Shown: in pieces, positions 8,448 through 17,167 of the stretch
Numbering within the stretch: the stretch's first letter is position 1
Layout of the letters: each line of letters begins with the position of its first letter
NCBI RefSeq assembly: GCF_036607905.1
Contig: NZ_CP144555.1
Coordinates: 248,001 to 312,000, forward strand
Origin: Streptomyces sp. SCSIO 75703
Lineage (GTDB): Bacteria > Actinomycetota > Actinomycetes > Streptomycetales > Streptomycetaceae
Direction of reading: 5' to 3'
Length of the DNA stretch: 64,000 bases
Made by a program: the position numbers and the translations under genes
The notes under the pieces: model-generated
What the model was told of the DNA's origin: nothing
The model's input: the letters and a program-made list of their open reading frames with translations, nothing else
Database searches by the model: none

Positions 8448-9983
8448 ATGGTGGAGACGACCGACCGACCGGCACGGGAGAGCCTGCCCCGCGGCTTCCG
8501 GGGAGCCGAACAGGGCTGGCCGGAGCTGCGCCGCATCCCGCGACCGCCGTACCGGGTGCCGCTGCTCGGGGACGTGGTGGGGGCGAGCCGCGAGACGCCC
8601 CTTCAGGACTCGCTCGCGCTGGCCCGGCGGCTGGGGCCGATCTTCCGGAGGCGGGCCTTCGGCAAGGAGTTCGTGCTCGTGTGGGGCGCCGGTCTCGTCG
8701 CCGACCTGGCCGACGAGACGCGCTTCGCCAAGCACGTGGGGCTCGGGGTGGCCAACCTGCGGCCGCTCGCCGGGGACGGGCTGTTCACGGCGTACAACGA
8801 CGAGCCGAACTGGCAGACCGCGCACGACGTGCTCGCGCCCGCCTTCGGCCGGGAGGCGATGGCCGGCTACCACCCGATGATGCTCGACGTGGCCGGTCGG
8901 CTGACGGACCGCTGGGACCGGGCCGCGGCGGCGGGGCGGACGGTGGACGTGCCGGGCGACATGACCCGGCTGACGCTGGAGACGATCGCCCGCACCGGGT
9001 TCGGCCACGACTTCGGCTCCTTCGAGCGCGCCCGCCCGCACCCCTTCGTGACGGCCATGGTGGGCGCCCTCGCCCACGCCCAGCGGCTCAACACCGTGCC
9101 CGCGCCGCTCGCCCCGTGGCTGCTGCGCCGGGCGAGCCGCCGCAACGCCGACGACATCGCCCACCTCAACCGCACCGTCGACGAGCTGGTCCGCGCCCGC
9201 CGCGAGGCCCCCGGCTCCGGGTCGGGCGACCTGCTCGGCCGGATGCTGGAGACCGCCCACCCCGAGACCGGGGAGCGGCTGTCGGCCGAGAACGTGCGCC
9301 GGCAGGTCATCACCTTCCTGGTGGCCGGCCACGAGACCACCTCGGGCGCGCTCTCCTTCGCCCTGCACTACCTCTCCCGCCACCCCGAGGCGGCGGCCCG
9401 CGCCCGCGCCGAGGTGGACCGCGTGTGGGGCCCCACCGAGACCCCGGGCTACGAGCAGGTCGCCCGACTGCGCTACGTGCGCCGGGTGCTGGACGAGTCG
9501 CTGCGGCTGTGGCCGACCGCGCCCGCGTTCGCCCGGGAGGCCCGCGCCGACACCGTGCTGGCCGGCGCCCACCCCATGCGGCGCGGCGCCTGGACGCTGG
9601 TGCTGGTCCCGATGCTGCACCGGGACCCCGAGGTGTGGGGTCCGGACGCCGAGCGGTTCGACCCGGACCGCTTCGAGCCGCAGGCCGTGCGGTCCCGGCC
9701 GGCCCACGTCTTCAAACCCTTCGGGACGGGCTCGCGGGCGTGCATCGGGCGGCAGTTCGCGCTGCACGAGGCGACCCTCGTCCTCGGGCTGCTGCTGCGC
9801 CGCTACGCGCTGCTTCCCGAGGAGGAGTACCGGCTGAGCGTGACGGAACGGCTCACCCTGATGCCGCGCGGCCTCAGGCTCCGCCCCGAGCGGCGCACCG
9901 CGCCGGCCCCCGCCGCGGACGCGCCCGAGGACGCCGGTCCCGGCCCGGCCGGGCGGTGCCCCGTGCACCGCCCGGGTCCGTGA
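8448..9983 (+). CDS. Cytochrome P450, CYP102 haem-domain-like, no fused reductase
   Basis: This 511-residue P450 has the oxygen-activation motif AGHETTS at residues 293-299, the ExxR glutamate at E350 and the haem thiolate C432 in FGTGSRACIGR. Stretches such as FGREAMAGYHPMMLDVA and FALHEATLVLGLLLRRY resemble the haem domain of the fatty-acid hydroxylase P450-BM3 (CYP102) and related actinobacterial families. BM3 is about 1,050 residues with a fused reductase; this protein stops after the haem domain, so it needs separate redox partners, none of which are adjacent. RBS AAGGGAG precedes ATG 8448. Fatty-acid hydroxylation is the best guess. Confidence 0.93.
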   Translation: MVETTDRPARESLPRGFRGAEQGWPELRRIPRPPYRVPLLGDVVGASRETPLQDSLALARRLGPIFRRRAFGKEFVLVWGAGLVADLADETRFAKHVGLGVANLRPLAGDGLFTAYNDEPNWQTAHDVLAPAFGREAMAGYHPMMLDVAGRLTDRWDRAAAAGRTVDVPGDMTRLTLETIARTGFGHDFGSFERARPHPFVTAMVGALAHAQRLNTVPAPLAPWLLRRASRRNADDIAHLNRTVDELVRARREAPGSGSGDLLGRMLETAHPETGERLSAENVRRQVITFLVAGHETTSGALSFALHYLSRHPEAAARARAEVDRVWGPTETPGYEQVARLRYVRRVLDESLRLWPTAPAFAREARADTVLAGAHPMRRGAWTLVLVPMLHRDPEVWGPDAERFDPDRFEPQAVRSRPAHVFKPFGTGSRACIGRQFALHEATLVLGLLLRRYALLPEEEYRLSVTERLTLMPRGLRLRPERRTAPAPAADAPEDAGPGPAGRCPVHRPGP

Positions 9984-10007
9984 GGGGCGTCGGTGCGCCC
10001 CGCGCCG

Positions 10008-10751
10008 TCAGCGGGCGAACAGCTCGAAGGCGACCGCGGGGCGGCCCCCGAAGCGCTTCCCGGTCTCCTCGGCGTTGCGGGTGAGGAAGCCGCGCGCGTA
10101 CGCCTCGGGGTCCTCGTCGGTGAGGACCTGGAGGTAGGTGCGGTGGGCGAGCAGGGAGCGCACGGCGCGTTCCAGGCCCGCCGTCGCGTCCACGGCGTGG
10201 GTGGGCGAGGTGGAGCCGGCGACCGCGACCCAGCGGACGCCGTCCCAGGGTTCGAGGCCCTGTGCGGCCAGTTCGGGGAAGATCCAGCGGTTCCCGGCGT
10301 CCGCCGCCGCGTCCAGCGTGGCCCGGCCGACCGCGACGTGGTCGGGGGTGTTCCAGGAGCCGCCGCCCCAGGTCTCCCGGTGGTTGAGGGTGACGACCAG
10401 TTCGGGGCGGTGGCGGCGGATCGCTGCGGCGATGTCGCGGCGCAGCGGGACGCCGTACTCGACGACGCCGTCCCGGTGATCGAGGAACTCCACCCGGTCC
10501 ACGCCCACCTCGGCGGCGCTCTCGCGCTGCTCTCGCTCCCGCAGGGCGCCGCACTCCTCGGGCGCGAGGGTGTCGATGCCGGCCTCGCCCCGGGTGGCGA
10601 GCACGTACGTCACCTCCCGCCCCCCGTCGGTCCAGGAGGCGACGGCCGCCGCGCAGCCGTACTCCAGGTCGTCGGGGTGGGCGACGACGGCGAGGGCCCG
10701 GCGCCAGTCACCGGGCAGGGGTTCCAGGGGGGTGCCTGCGGGATCGGTCAT
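10008..10751 (-). CDS. PIG-L family deacetylase
   Basis: This 247-residue enzyme has the family zinc motif AHPDD (in VVAHPDDLEYGCA near residue 24) and a third His in NTPDHVAVG. It belongs to the LmbE/MshB group, which removes acetyl from N-acetylglucosaminyl groups, including mycothiol precursors and antibiotic sugars. It is not clearly MshB (shorter, with a different middle region), so the substrate is open. No good RBS precedes ATG 10751; TAGTGT close upstream suggests a short or absent leader. Confidence 0.88.
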   Translation of the reverse strand: MTDPAGTPLEPLPGDWRRALAVVAHPDDLEYGCAAAVASWTDGGREVTYVLATRGEAGIDTLAPEECGALREREQRESAAEVGVDRVEFLDHRDGVVEYGVPLRRDIAAAIRRHRPELVVTLNHRETWGGGSWNTPDHVAVGRATLDAAADAGNRWIFPELAAQGLEPWDGVRWVAVAGSTSPTHAVDATAGLERAVRSLLAHRTYLQVLTDEDPEAYARGFLTRNAEETGKRFGGRPAVAFELFAR

Positions 10752-10764
10752 GGCGGCACACTAA

Positions 10765-10800
10765 CCCGGCCGCGGGCGGGACACGGGGCCCGCGGCCGGG
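10765..10800. terminator. Stem-loop terminator of the hydrolase gene
   Basis: CCCGGCCGCGGGC (10765-10777) and GCCCGCGGCCGGG (10788-10800) form a perfect 13-bp stem with a 10-base loop, just beyond the stop codon of the minus-strand hydrolase. Confidence 0.7.
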
Positions 10801-10806
10801 TGGGGC

Positions 10807-12108
10807 TCAGACCTCGTCGCGGACGAGGGCGAGCAGCCGGTCCAGGACGCGGGGGCCGCCGGCGCGGACGCCGTCGTGCTCGAACTCGTCGGTGACCCAG
10901 GTGCGCAGGCCGCGGACGGTGCGGGCGGTGGCCAGCGCGTGGGTGGTCTCGACGTACATGTCGTCGTGGTAGACGGCCGCGGCGGTGGACACCTCGTTGG
11001 CGGCGAGCCGGGCCGGGTCGTACAGCGGCGTCCAGTCGGTGCGGGCGGCGAGGAGTTCGGCCGTCTCGCGCAGCGGGCGCAGCGCCGGGTCGCACGCGAA
11101 CATCCAGGGGTGGACGGACTCGCCGGTGAGCAGCACGGGGTCGTCGCCGGCGAGGGCCTTGGCCGCGTCGAAGCGGGGGAACTCGGCGCGGACGCGTTCG
11201 GCCGACCAGGCGGTGGGACGCGCGTCCTGGGCGTAGATCGCCTCGTGGACGAGGGCGTACAGCGGGTGCCCGGCGTACGACAGGAGGCCCTGGACCTGCT
11301 CCTGGAAGGCGTCGGACAGCTCGGCTCCGGAGGGGGTGCGGACGAAGGCGTCCTCCAGCAGGAAGTGCAGGCGGTGGCTGCCGTCGCCGCTGCCGAGGAG
11401 GATGCCGAGGGACTGGAACGCCTCGACGGTGAGCCGGTAGCCGCCGGGCAGGACGACGTCGTGGGTGAGCAGGTGCTCGGCGATGCGGCGGACGCGTTCG
11501 ACGTCCTGGGGGTAGCGGGCGTAGTGCGCGGCGACCTTGCGTTCGATGCGCGGGTAGGCGGCCCGGTAGACGTCGTCGGCGTGGGCGTCCAGGGAGGGCA
11601 GGCCGCCGGTGACGAGGGCGGTGCTCAGCCCCTCGGGGGCGAGGGAGAGGTAGGCGACGGTGCAGAAGCCGCCGAAGCTCTGGCCGAGCACGGTCCAGGG
11701 GGCGCCGCCGGTGACCCGGGGGCGGATCGCCTCGCAGTCGCGGACGATGGAGTCGGCGCGGAAGCGGGTGAGGTAGTCGGCCTGCTCGGCGGGGCCGCCG
11801 CGCAGCGGCAGCGTCTGCCGGTTGGCGGGGGTGGAGGCGCCGGTGCCACGCTGGTCCAGAAGGAGGACGCGGTACTCCTCCAGGGCCCGGCCGAGCCAGG
11901 CGGGACGGCCGACGAAACGGTTCGCCCCGAAGCCGGGGCCGCCCTGGAGGTAGACCAGCCAGGGCAGGTCCCGGTCCGCCTTGTCGCTCGCGACGGCCTC
12001 ACGGGCGTACAGCTCGATCGTCTCCCCGGCCGGGTCGTCGTGGTCGAGGGGGACGGTGAACCGGCGGTCGGTGAGGACGACGCCGGGCTGGCGGTAGCTG
12101 ACGCTCAA
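10807..12108 (-). CDS. Alpha/beta-hydrolase, prolyl aminopeptidase-like (family S33)
   Basis: This 433-residue alpha/beta-hydrolase has the oxyanion motif GGPGFG and the nucleophile elbow GQSFGG typical of proline iminopeptidases, plus LLLDQRGTGAST, the conserved DQRG strand of that family. A large cap region (about residues 200-330) covers the active site. It has no signal peptide, so it is cytoplasmic and probably releases N-terminal proline or other residues from peptides. The start is TTG 12108 with GGAG about 8 bases upstream. Confidence 0.9.
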   Translation of the reverse strand: MSVSYRQPGVVLTDRRFTVPLDHDDPAGETIELYAREAVASDKADRDLPWLVYLQGGPGFGANRFVGRPAWLGRALEEYRVLLLDQRGTGASTPANRQTLPLRGGPAEQADYLTRFRADSIVRDCEAIRPRVTGGAPWTVLGQSFGGFCTVAYLSLAPEGLSTALVTGGLPSLDAHADDVYRAAYPRIERKVAAHYARYPQDVERVRRIAEHLLTHDVVLPGGYRLTVEAFQSLGILLGSGDGSHRLHFLLEDAFVRTPSGAELSDAFQEQVQGLLSYAGHPLYALVHEAIYAQDARPTAWSAERVRAEFPRFDAAKALAGDDPVLLTGESVHPWMFACDPALRPLRETAELLAARTDWTPLYDPARLAANEVSTAAAVYHDDMYVETTHALATARTVRGLRTWVTDEFEHDGVRAGGPRVLDRLLALVRDEV

Positions 12109-12707
12109 CGGTGACTCCTGGGGCGGACGGATTTTCGGCCGGGACCCAGTTCAGCACATGGACCTGCGGCCGGCCTCCCCCGGGACCGGAACTTCTGGCG
12201 CCCAGCGGGCCGTGAGGCCCGGGCCGCGCACCACCGGCACGGGCCGCGGGACGACCCGGCGGTGCGCGCGCGGGCGGCCGGTGCACGCCGACTCGGTCTC
12301 CTCCGGGGGGAGTTCGGCGGCGAGGGCGCCCATGGTGACGGCGGGCCGGCGCACCGAGGTGAGGGGGACGGGCCGCGGCACTCGATGTCGCCGTGGAAGA
12401 CGAGGGCGAGACCGCCGGGGACGGCCACGGCGCCGACGCGCGCGGGCCGCCGGTGGCGGCCGGTCCGCCCGGATGGCCGCGCCGGGCGACGGCCTGGTGC
12501 GGGCCCGCGCCCTGGCACGTGGGCGGCCTCGCGGCCCTCGGCGGGCTGCCGCGCCGCACCGTCCGCCCGGTCCGCCACGCCCCGCGGCACCACCGCCCGC
12601 CTGCGGGCCGCGGGGGACCGACTCGCCGGACGGCGAACGGGGTCTCCCGCTCACCCGCGCGCCCCCACTACCCTGCGTCCATCCGTTGAGCACACCGAGG
12701 AGCCGCG
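12109..12707. other. 600-bp stretch without an intact gene
   Basis: Several frames are open but none has a good start and RBS. On the minus strand two coding-like pieces lie in different frames: VAVPGGLALVFHGDIE (near 12,400) and VTMGALAAELPPEETE (near 12,310). This is what a frameshifted, decayed gene would look like. I cannot name the family. The last 40 bases hold the RBS (GAGGAG) of lutA. Confidence 0.3.
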
Positions 12708-13463
12708 ATGCGTGTCGCCCTGTTCCTGACCTGCGTCAACGACACGCTCTATCCGGACACCGGCCGCGCCGTGGTGAGACTGCTGACCAGACTGGGCGTC
12801 GAGGTCGGCTTCCCGATGGGGCAGACCTGTTGCGGGCAGGCCCACTACAACTCCGGCTACCGGCACGAGGCGGAGCCCCTCGCCGTCCGCTTCGCCGAGG
12901 TCTTCCGGGACTACGAGGCGATCGTGACGCCCTCCGGGTCCTGCGCGGCGATGGTGCGGGAGCTGTACCCGCGGCTGGGTGCGCGGGCCCGAGCCGAGGG
13001 CCGGGGCGGCGCCCTCGCCGCGACGCTGGCGCCGGTGGTGCCGAGGACGTACGAACTGACGGAGTTCCTGGTGGACGTGGTGGGGGTGACGGACGTGGGG
13101 GCGTACTACCCGCACACGGTGACCTACCACCCGACCTGCCACGGGCTCCGCTCCCTCGGCCTGGGCGACCGGCCGCGGCGGCTGCTGGAGGCGGTGCGGG
13201 GGCTGGAGCTGGTCGAGCTGCCCGGTGCCGGGGAGTGCTGCGGCTTCGGCGGCACCTTCGCCGTGAAGAACCCGGACGTGTCGGCGGCGATGGGCGCGGA
13301 CAAGGTGCGCCACGCCGTCTCGACGGGCGCCGAGGTGCTGTGCGCGGCGGACAACTCCTGCCTGATGCACCTCGGCGGGACGATGGGGCGGCTGGGCACG
13401 GCCCTGCGTCCGGTGCACATCGCGGAGATCCTGGCGACCACGGAAGCGGAGGCGCGCGGATGA
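12708..13463 (+). CDS. lutA: L-lactate oxidation protein LutA (Fe-S, CCG domain)
   Basis: This 251-residue protein has two CCG cysteine-rich domains: CGQAHYNSG near residue 42 and CCGFGG near residue 180, with further cysteines in TPSGSCAAM and DNSCLMH. LutA with LutB and LutC oxidises L-lactate to pyruvate in the cytoplasm, using iron-sulfur clusters. Its stop overlaps the lutB start (ATGA), so the two are translationally coupled. GAGGAG precedes ATG 12708. No LutR-type regulator is adjacent. Confidence 0.93.
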   Translation: MRVALFLTCVNDTLYPDTGRAVVRLLTRLGVEVGFPMGQTCCGQAHYNSGYRHEAEPLAVRFAEVFRDYEAIVTPSGSCAAMVRELYPRLGARARAEGRGGALAATLAPVVPRTYELTEFLVDVVGVTDVGAYYPHTVTYHPTCHGLRSLGLGDRPRRLLEAVRGLELVELPGAGECCGFGGTFAVKNPDVSAAMGADKVRHAVSTGAEVLCAADNSCLMHLGGTMGRLGTALRPVHIAEILATTEAEARG

Positions 13464-14950
13464 GCGGGACCCACCTGGGCATGCCGGCCTTCCCCGAGGC
13501 GGCGCGGGCGGCGGTGCGCGACACGACCCTGCGCGGCAACCTGCGCCACGCCACGCACACCATCAGGGCCAAGCGGGCCGCCGCGGTGGCCGAGGTGTCC
13601 GACTGGGCGGCGCTGCGCGAGGCGGGCCGGCGGATCAAGGACCACACGCTGCGCCACCTCGACCGCTACCTGGAGCAGGTGGAGGCGTCCGTGACGGCGG
13701 CCGGCGGCATCGTCCACTGGGCGGCCGACGCGGACGAGGCGAACCGGATCGTGGCCCGGCTGGTGCGCGAGACCGGCGAGTCGGAGGTGGTCAAGGTCAA
13801 GTCGATGGCCACCCAGGAGACCGGCCTCAACGAGGCCCTCGCCGACGAGGGCATCCACGCCTACGAGACCGATCTCGCCGAGCTGATCGTGCAGTTGGGC
13901 CACGACCGCCCCTCGCACATCCTGGTGCCGGCCATCCACCGCAACCGGGGGGAGATCCGCGACGTCTTCCGCTCCGAGATGGGCGCGTGGGGACGGCCGG
14001 CCCCCGACGGGCTCACCGACACGCCCGCGCAGCTCGCCGAGGCGGCCCGGCTGCACCTGCGGGAGAAGTTCCTGCGTGCCAAGGTGGGCGTCTCGGGCGC
14101 CAACTTCGTGGTCGCGGAGACCGGCACCCTGATCGTGGTGGAGTCGGAGGGCAACGGGCGGATGTGCCTGACCCTGCCCGAGACGCTGATCTCCGTGGTC
14201 GGCATCGAGAAGATCGTGCCGGCCTGGCGGGACCTGGAGGTCTTCCTCCAGACCCTCCCCCGCTCCTCGACCGCCGAGCGCATGAACCCGTACACGTCGA
14301 TGTGGACCGGCACCACCGACGGGGACGGCCCGCGCGTCTTCCACCTGGTGCTGCTGGACAACGGGCGCACCGACACCCTCGCGGACGAGGTGGGCCGCCA
14401 GGCGCTGCGCTGCATCCGCTGCTCGGCCTGCCTGAACGTCTGCCCGGTCTACGAGCGGGCGGGCGGGCACGCCTACGGCTCGGTGTACCCGGGTCCGATC
14501 GGCGCGATCCTCAGCCCCCAGTTGCGCGGCACGGGCAGCGCGCTCGACGCGTCGCTGCCGTACGCGTCCTCGCTCTGCGGCGCCTGCTACGAGGTGTGCC
14601 CGGTCGCCATCGACATCCCCGAGGTGCTGGTGCACCTGCGGGAGCGGGTGGTGCGGGGCGGCCCCGCGGTCCGCGGCGGCGACCGGGTGGTGCTGCGCCC
14701 GGCCCGGGGGCACGCCGCGGAACGGGCGGCGATGCGGGCGGCGCTGTGGGCGCTGGCCCGTCCCGGGGCCCTGCGGACGGGCCAGCGGCTGGCCTCGCGC
14801 ACCCGCCGCTTCCATCCGCGGACGCTGCCCGGTCCGGGCCGGGCCTGGAGCGGCACCCGGGACCTGCCCCCGGTGCCGGCGGAACCGTTCAGGGACTGGT
14901 GGCGGCGCACGGGCGGCGGGGCGGACGGGACAGGGGGAGCGGCTCGATGA
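13460..14950 (+). CDS. lutB: L-lactate oxidation iron-sulfur protein LutB
   Basis: This 496-residue protein has an N-terminal LUD domain (about residues 60-300, VKVKSMATQET through ETGTLIVVESEGNGR). Two 4Fe-4S ferredoxin-like motifs follow, CIRCSACLNVCP and CGACYEVCP, then a C-terminal LutB-type tail. It transfers electrons during lactate oxidation as part of the LutABC complex. It overlaps lutA by 4 bases at the start and lutC by 4 bases at the end. Confidence 0.95.
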   Translation: MSGTHLGMPAFPEAARAAVRDTTLRGNLRHATHTIRAKRAAAVAEVSDWAALREAGRRIKDHTLRHLDRYLEQVEASVTAAGGIVHWAADADEANRIVARLVRETGESEVVKVKSMATQETGLNEALADEGIHAYETDLAELIVQLGHDRPSHILVPAIHRNRGEIRDVFRSEMGAWGRPAPDGLTDTPAQLAEAARLHLREKFLRAKVGVSGANFVVAETGTLIVVESEGNGRMCLTLPETLISVVGIEKIVPAWRDLEVFLQTLPRSSTAERMNPYTSMWTGTTDGDGPRVFHLVLLDNGRTDTLADEVGRQALRCIRCSACLNVCPVYERAGGHAYGSVYPGPIGAILSPQLRGTGSALDASLPYASSLCGACYEVCPVAIDIPEVLVHLRERVVRGGPAVRGGDRVVLRPARGHAAERAAMRAALWALARPGALRTGQRLASRTRRFHPRTLPGPGRAWSGTRDLPPVPAEPFRDWWRRTGGGADGTGGAAR

Positions 14951-15588
14951 GTTCCAGGGAGCGGATCCTGGGCCGGGTGCGGCGGGCGCTGGCGGACGTA
15001 CCGCGCGACGAGCGCCCCTACGAGGAGGTGATCGCGCGGGACTACCTGCGCGAGCACGGGAAGCGCGGGGCCGCCGAGACGGTGGACCTGCTCGCCCGGA
15101 ACCTGGCCGACTACCGGGCCCTCGTGCACCGCTGCGCGGCCGGCGAGGTGGCGGCCACGGTCGCCGGGCTGCTGGCGGCGCGGGGGGCGCGGACGGTGCT
15201 GGTCCCGGCCGGGCTGGACCCGGACTGGGTCGCGGCGTGCGGCGCGGAACGGGTCGGGGACCGGGCGGAGAGCACGCCGGACGAACTGGACCTGGTGGAC
15301 AGCGTGGTCACCGGGTGCGCCGTGGCGATCGCGGAGACCGGCACGATCGTCCTGGACGGCTCGGCCGGGCAGGGGCGCCGTCGCGTCACCCTCGTCCCCG
15401 ACCACCACGTCTGTGTGGTGCGGGTGCCGGACCAGGTGGTCGCCTCCGTTCCGCTGGCGCTGCCGCGCCTCGATCCGGCCCGCCCGCTGACCTGGATCTC
15501 CGGCCCGTCGGCCACCAGCGACATCGAGCTGAGCCGCGTCGAGGGGGTGCACGGCCCCCGCACCCTGGAGGTGGTCCTGGCGGAGTAG
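14947..15588 (+). CDS. lutC: L-lactate oxidation protein LutC (LUD domain)
   Basis: This 213-residue LUD-domain protein starts with MSSRERILGRVRRAL, typical of LutC. It carries the conserved CAVAIAETGTIVLDGSAGQGRR segment and the C-terminal GPSATSDIELSRVEGVHGPR, which is diagnostic for LutC/YkgG. It completes the LutABC lactate oxidation system and is translationally coupled to lutB. A stem-loop terminator follows about 100 bases later. Confidence 0.94.
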   Translation: MSSRERILGRVRRALADVPRDERPYEEVIARDYLREHGKRGAAETVDLLARNLADYRALVHRCAAGEVAATVAGLLAARGARTVLVPAGLDPDWVAACGAERVGDRAESTPDELDLVDSVVTGCAVAIAETGTIVLDGSAGQGRRRVTLVPDHHVCVVRVPDQVVASVPLALPRLDPARPLTWISGPSATSDIELSRVEGVHGPRTLEVVLAE

Positions 15589-15688
15589 GCGCCCGGTGTG
15601 GCCGCGCCGGCCGGCCCCGCCTCCGCTGCGGCCGGGGCCCGGCACGGCCGGGTCCGGTGCGGCGGCGTGTGCGGTGGGCGCGTGGCGG

Positions 15689-15713
15689 GGCGCCGGGCGC
15701 GGGGCCCGGCGCC
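15689..15713. terminator. Bidirectional stem-loop between lutC and cupin gene
   Basis: GGCGCCGGGC (15689-15698) pairs with GCCCGGCGCC (15704-15713) around a 5-base loop in the gap between two convergent genes, so it can end both transcripts. Confidence 0.65.
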
Positions 15714-15724
15714 GTGGCCGTTCC

Positions 15725-16084
15725 CTAGTCGGCCTTGGCGTACTCCTGGGCCATACCGCCGGCGAAGTCGTAGACCACGCACTGTTCGTCGCCCACGGTC
15801 CAGGCGTCGTGTCCGGGCGGGCAGACGAAGACGTCGCCGGCGCCCACCTCGCTCTCGGCGCCGTCGTCCATGCGGATGCGCATCCGGCCCGCGACGACGT
15901 AGCCGTTGTGGTGGATGCGGCAACTGTCGGTGCCCGCGATGGGTGCCACCGACTCCGACCAGCGCCAGCCCGGTTCGAAGGTGGCGACGGCGAAGTCGAG
16001 TCCGCCGAGGTGCACGGCCTCGATGTGGCCGCGGGGGAAATCGCGCCGCTCGTCGGGCTTGTCGAGCGTCTTGATCTCCAGCAT
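15725..16084 (-). CDS. Small cupin-domain protein
   Basis: This 119-residue protein is a single cupin barrel. Motif 1 is seen in SCRIHHNGYVVAGRMRIRMDDG and motif 2 in VGAGDVFVCPPGHDAWTVGDE, but the usual four metal ligands are not all obvious. Family members include small metal-binding enzymes and sensors. A strong RBS (AAGGAGGAG) precedes ATG 16084. It is followed on the same strand by nothing; upstream lies the dehydratase gene, 102 bases away, possibly co-transcribed. Confidence 0.85.
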   Translation of the reverse strand: MLEIKTLDKPDERRDFPRGHIEAVHLGGLDFAVATFEPGWRWSESVAPIAGTDSCRIHHNGYVVAGRMRIRMDDGAESEVGAGDVFVCPPGHDAWTVGDEQCVVYDFAGGMAQEYAKAD

Positions 16085-16186
16085 GACGCTCCTCCTTCCC
16101 TGGTTTCCCTTCCTTCCATGGTCCGCCCGCCGGGGCCGTGCCGCCAACCCCCGGGCGGGCCCCGGGCCCGGTCCGCGGCGCGAGGG

Positions 16187-17167
16187 TCAGCCGCGGGTGC
16201 CGCACAGCCGGGCGAAGCGCGCGGCGTCGACGTTGCCGCCGGAGAGGATCAGCCCCACCCGGCCGGGCAGCGGGCCGGCCCGGCCGGTCAGGAGCGCGGC
16301 GAGCGGGGTGGCACCGCTCGGTTCGAGAACGATCTTCAGCCGTTCGAAGGCGAAGCGCATGGCGTCCCGGATCTCGTCGTCGCCGACGAGCACGATCCCG
16401 TCGAGCAGCCGCCGGTTGACGGAGAAGGTCAGTTCCCCGGGCATGTCGACGGCCTGGCCGTCGGCGATGGTGCGGGGCACCGGCACCCGCACCCGCCGGC
16501 CCGCCCGCAGCGAGCGCAGGGTGTCGTCCCCCGCCTCCGGTTCGACGCCGATGACCTTGAGCCCGGGGTGGAGGCCGGTGGCCGCGACGGCGCTGCCGGC
16601 GATCAGTCCCCCGCCGCCGACCGGGACGATCAGCGCGTCCAGCGCGCCGGCGTCGTCGAGGAGTTCGAGGGCGGCGGTGCCCTGTCCGGCGATGACGTCG
16701 GGGTGTTCGTAGGGCGGGATGAGGGTCAGGCCCCGGTCGGCGGCCAGGGCCTCGGCGAGGGCGACGCGGTCGGCGCCGTAGCGGTCGTAGGTGACGATCT
16801 CGGCGCCGTAGGCGGCGGTGGCCGCGCGTTTGGAGGGCGGCGCGTCCTCGGGCATGACGATGACGGCGGTGGTGCCCAGTTCCCGGGCGGCGAGGGCGAC
16901 GGCCTGCGCGTGGTTGCCGGAGGAGTAGGCGGCGATGCCCCGGGCGAGCCGGGCGGGCGGCAGGCGCGAGGCGGCGTGGTAGGCGCCGCGGAACTTGAAG
17001 GCGCCCACCCGCTGGAAGTTCTCGCACTTGAGGTGGATCTCCGCGCCGACGAGGGAGTCCAGGGTGCGGGAGCGCAGGACCGGGGTGCGGTGGACGACGC
17101 CCGCGAGGCGCGCGGCGGCGGCCCGGACGTCGCCGAGGGTGACGGGCAGCGGGTCGGTGGCGGGCAC
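16187..17167 (-). CDS. Threonine/serine dehydratase, PLP-dependent
   Basis: This 326-residue fold-type II PLP enzyme has the Schiff-base lysine in GAFKFRGA, the substrate loop SSGNHAQA and the phosphate-binding glycines in PVGGGGLIAG. It deaminates threonine to 2-oxobutyrate or serine to pyruvate. The IlvA-type regulatory ACT domain is absent, so it is a catabolic-type enzyme, or a serine racemase-like one. Start GTG 17167 has GGAGG upstream. Its neighbours do not define a pathway. Confidence 0.92.
   Translation of the reverse strand: MPATDPLPVTLGDVRAAAARLAGVVHRTPVLRSRTLDSLVGAEIHLKCENFQRVGAFKFRGAYHAASRLPPARLARGIAAYSSGNHAQAVALAARELGTTAVIVMPEDAPPSKRAATAAYGAEIVTYDRYGADRVALAEALAADRGLTLIPPYEHPDVIAGQGTAALELLDDAGALDALIVPVGGGGLIAGSAVAATGLHPGLKVIGVEPEAGDDTLRSLRAGRRVRVPVPRTIADGQAVDMPGELTFSVNRRLLDGIVLVGDDEIRDAMRFAFERLKIVLEPSGATPLAALLTGRAGPLPGRVGLILSGGNVDAARFARLCGTRG

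Noticed and set aside
8448..9983. P450 as part of an antibiotic biosynthetic cluster
   Set aside because: No synthase, tailoring genes or exporter stand next to it; the TetR-P450 pair stands alone.
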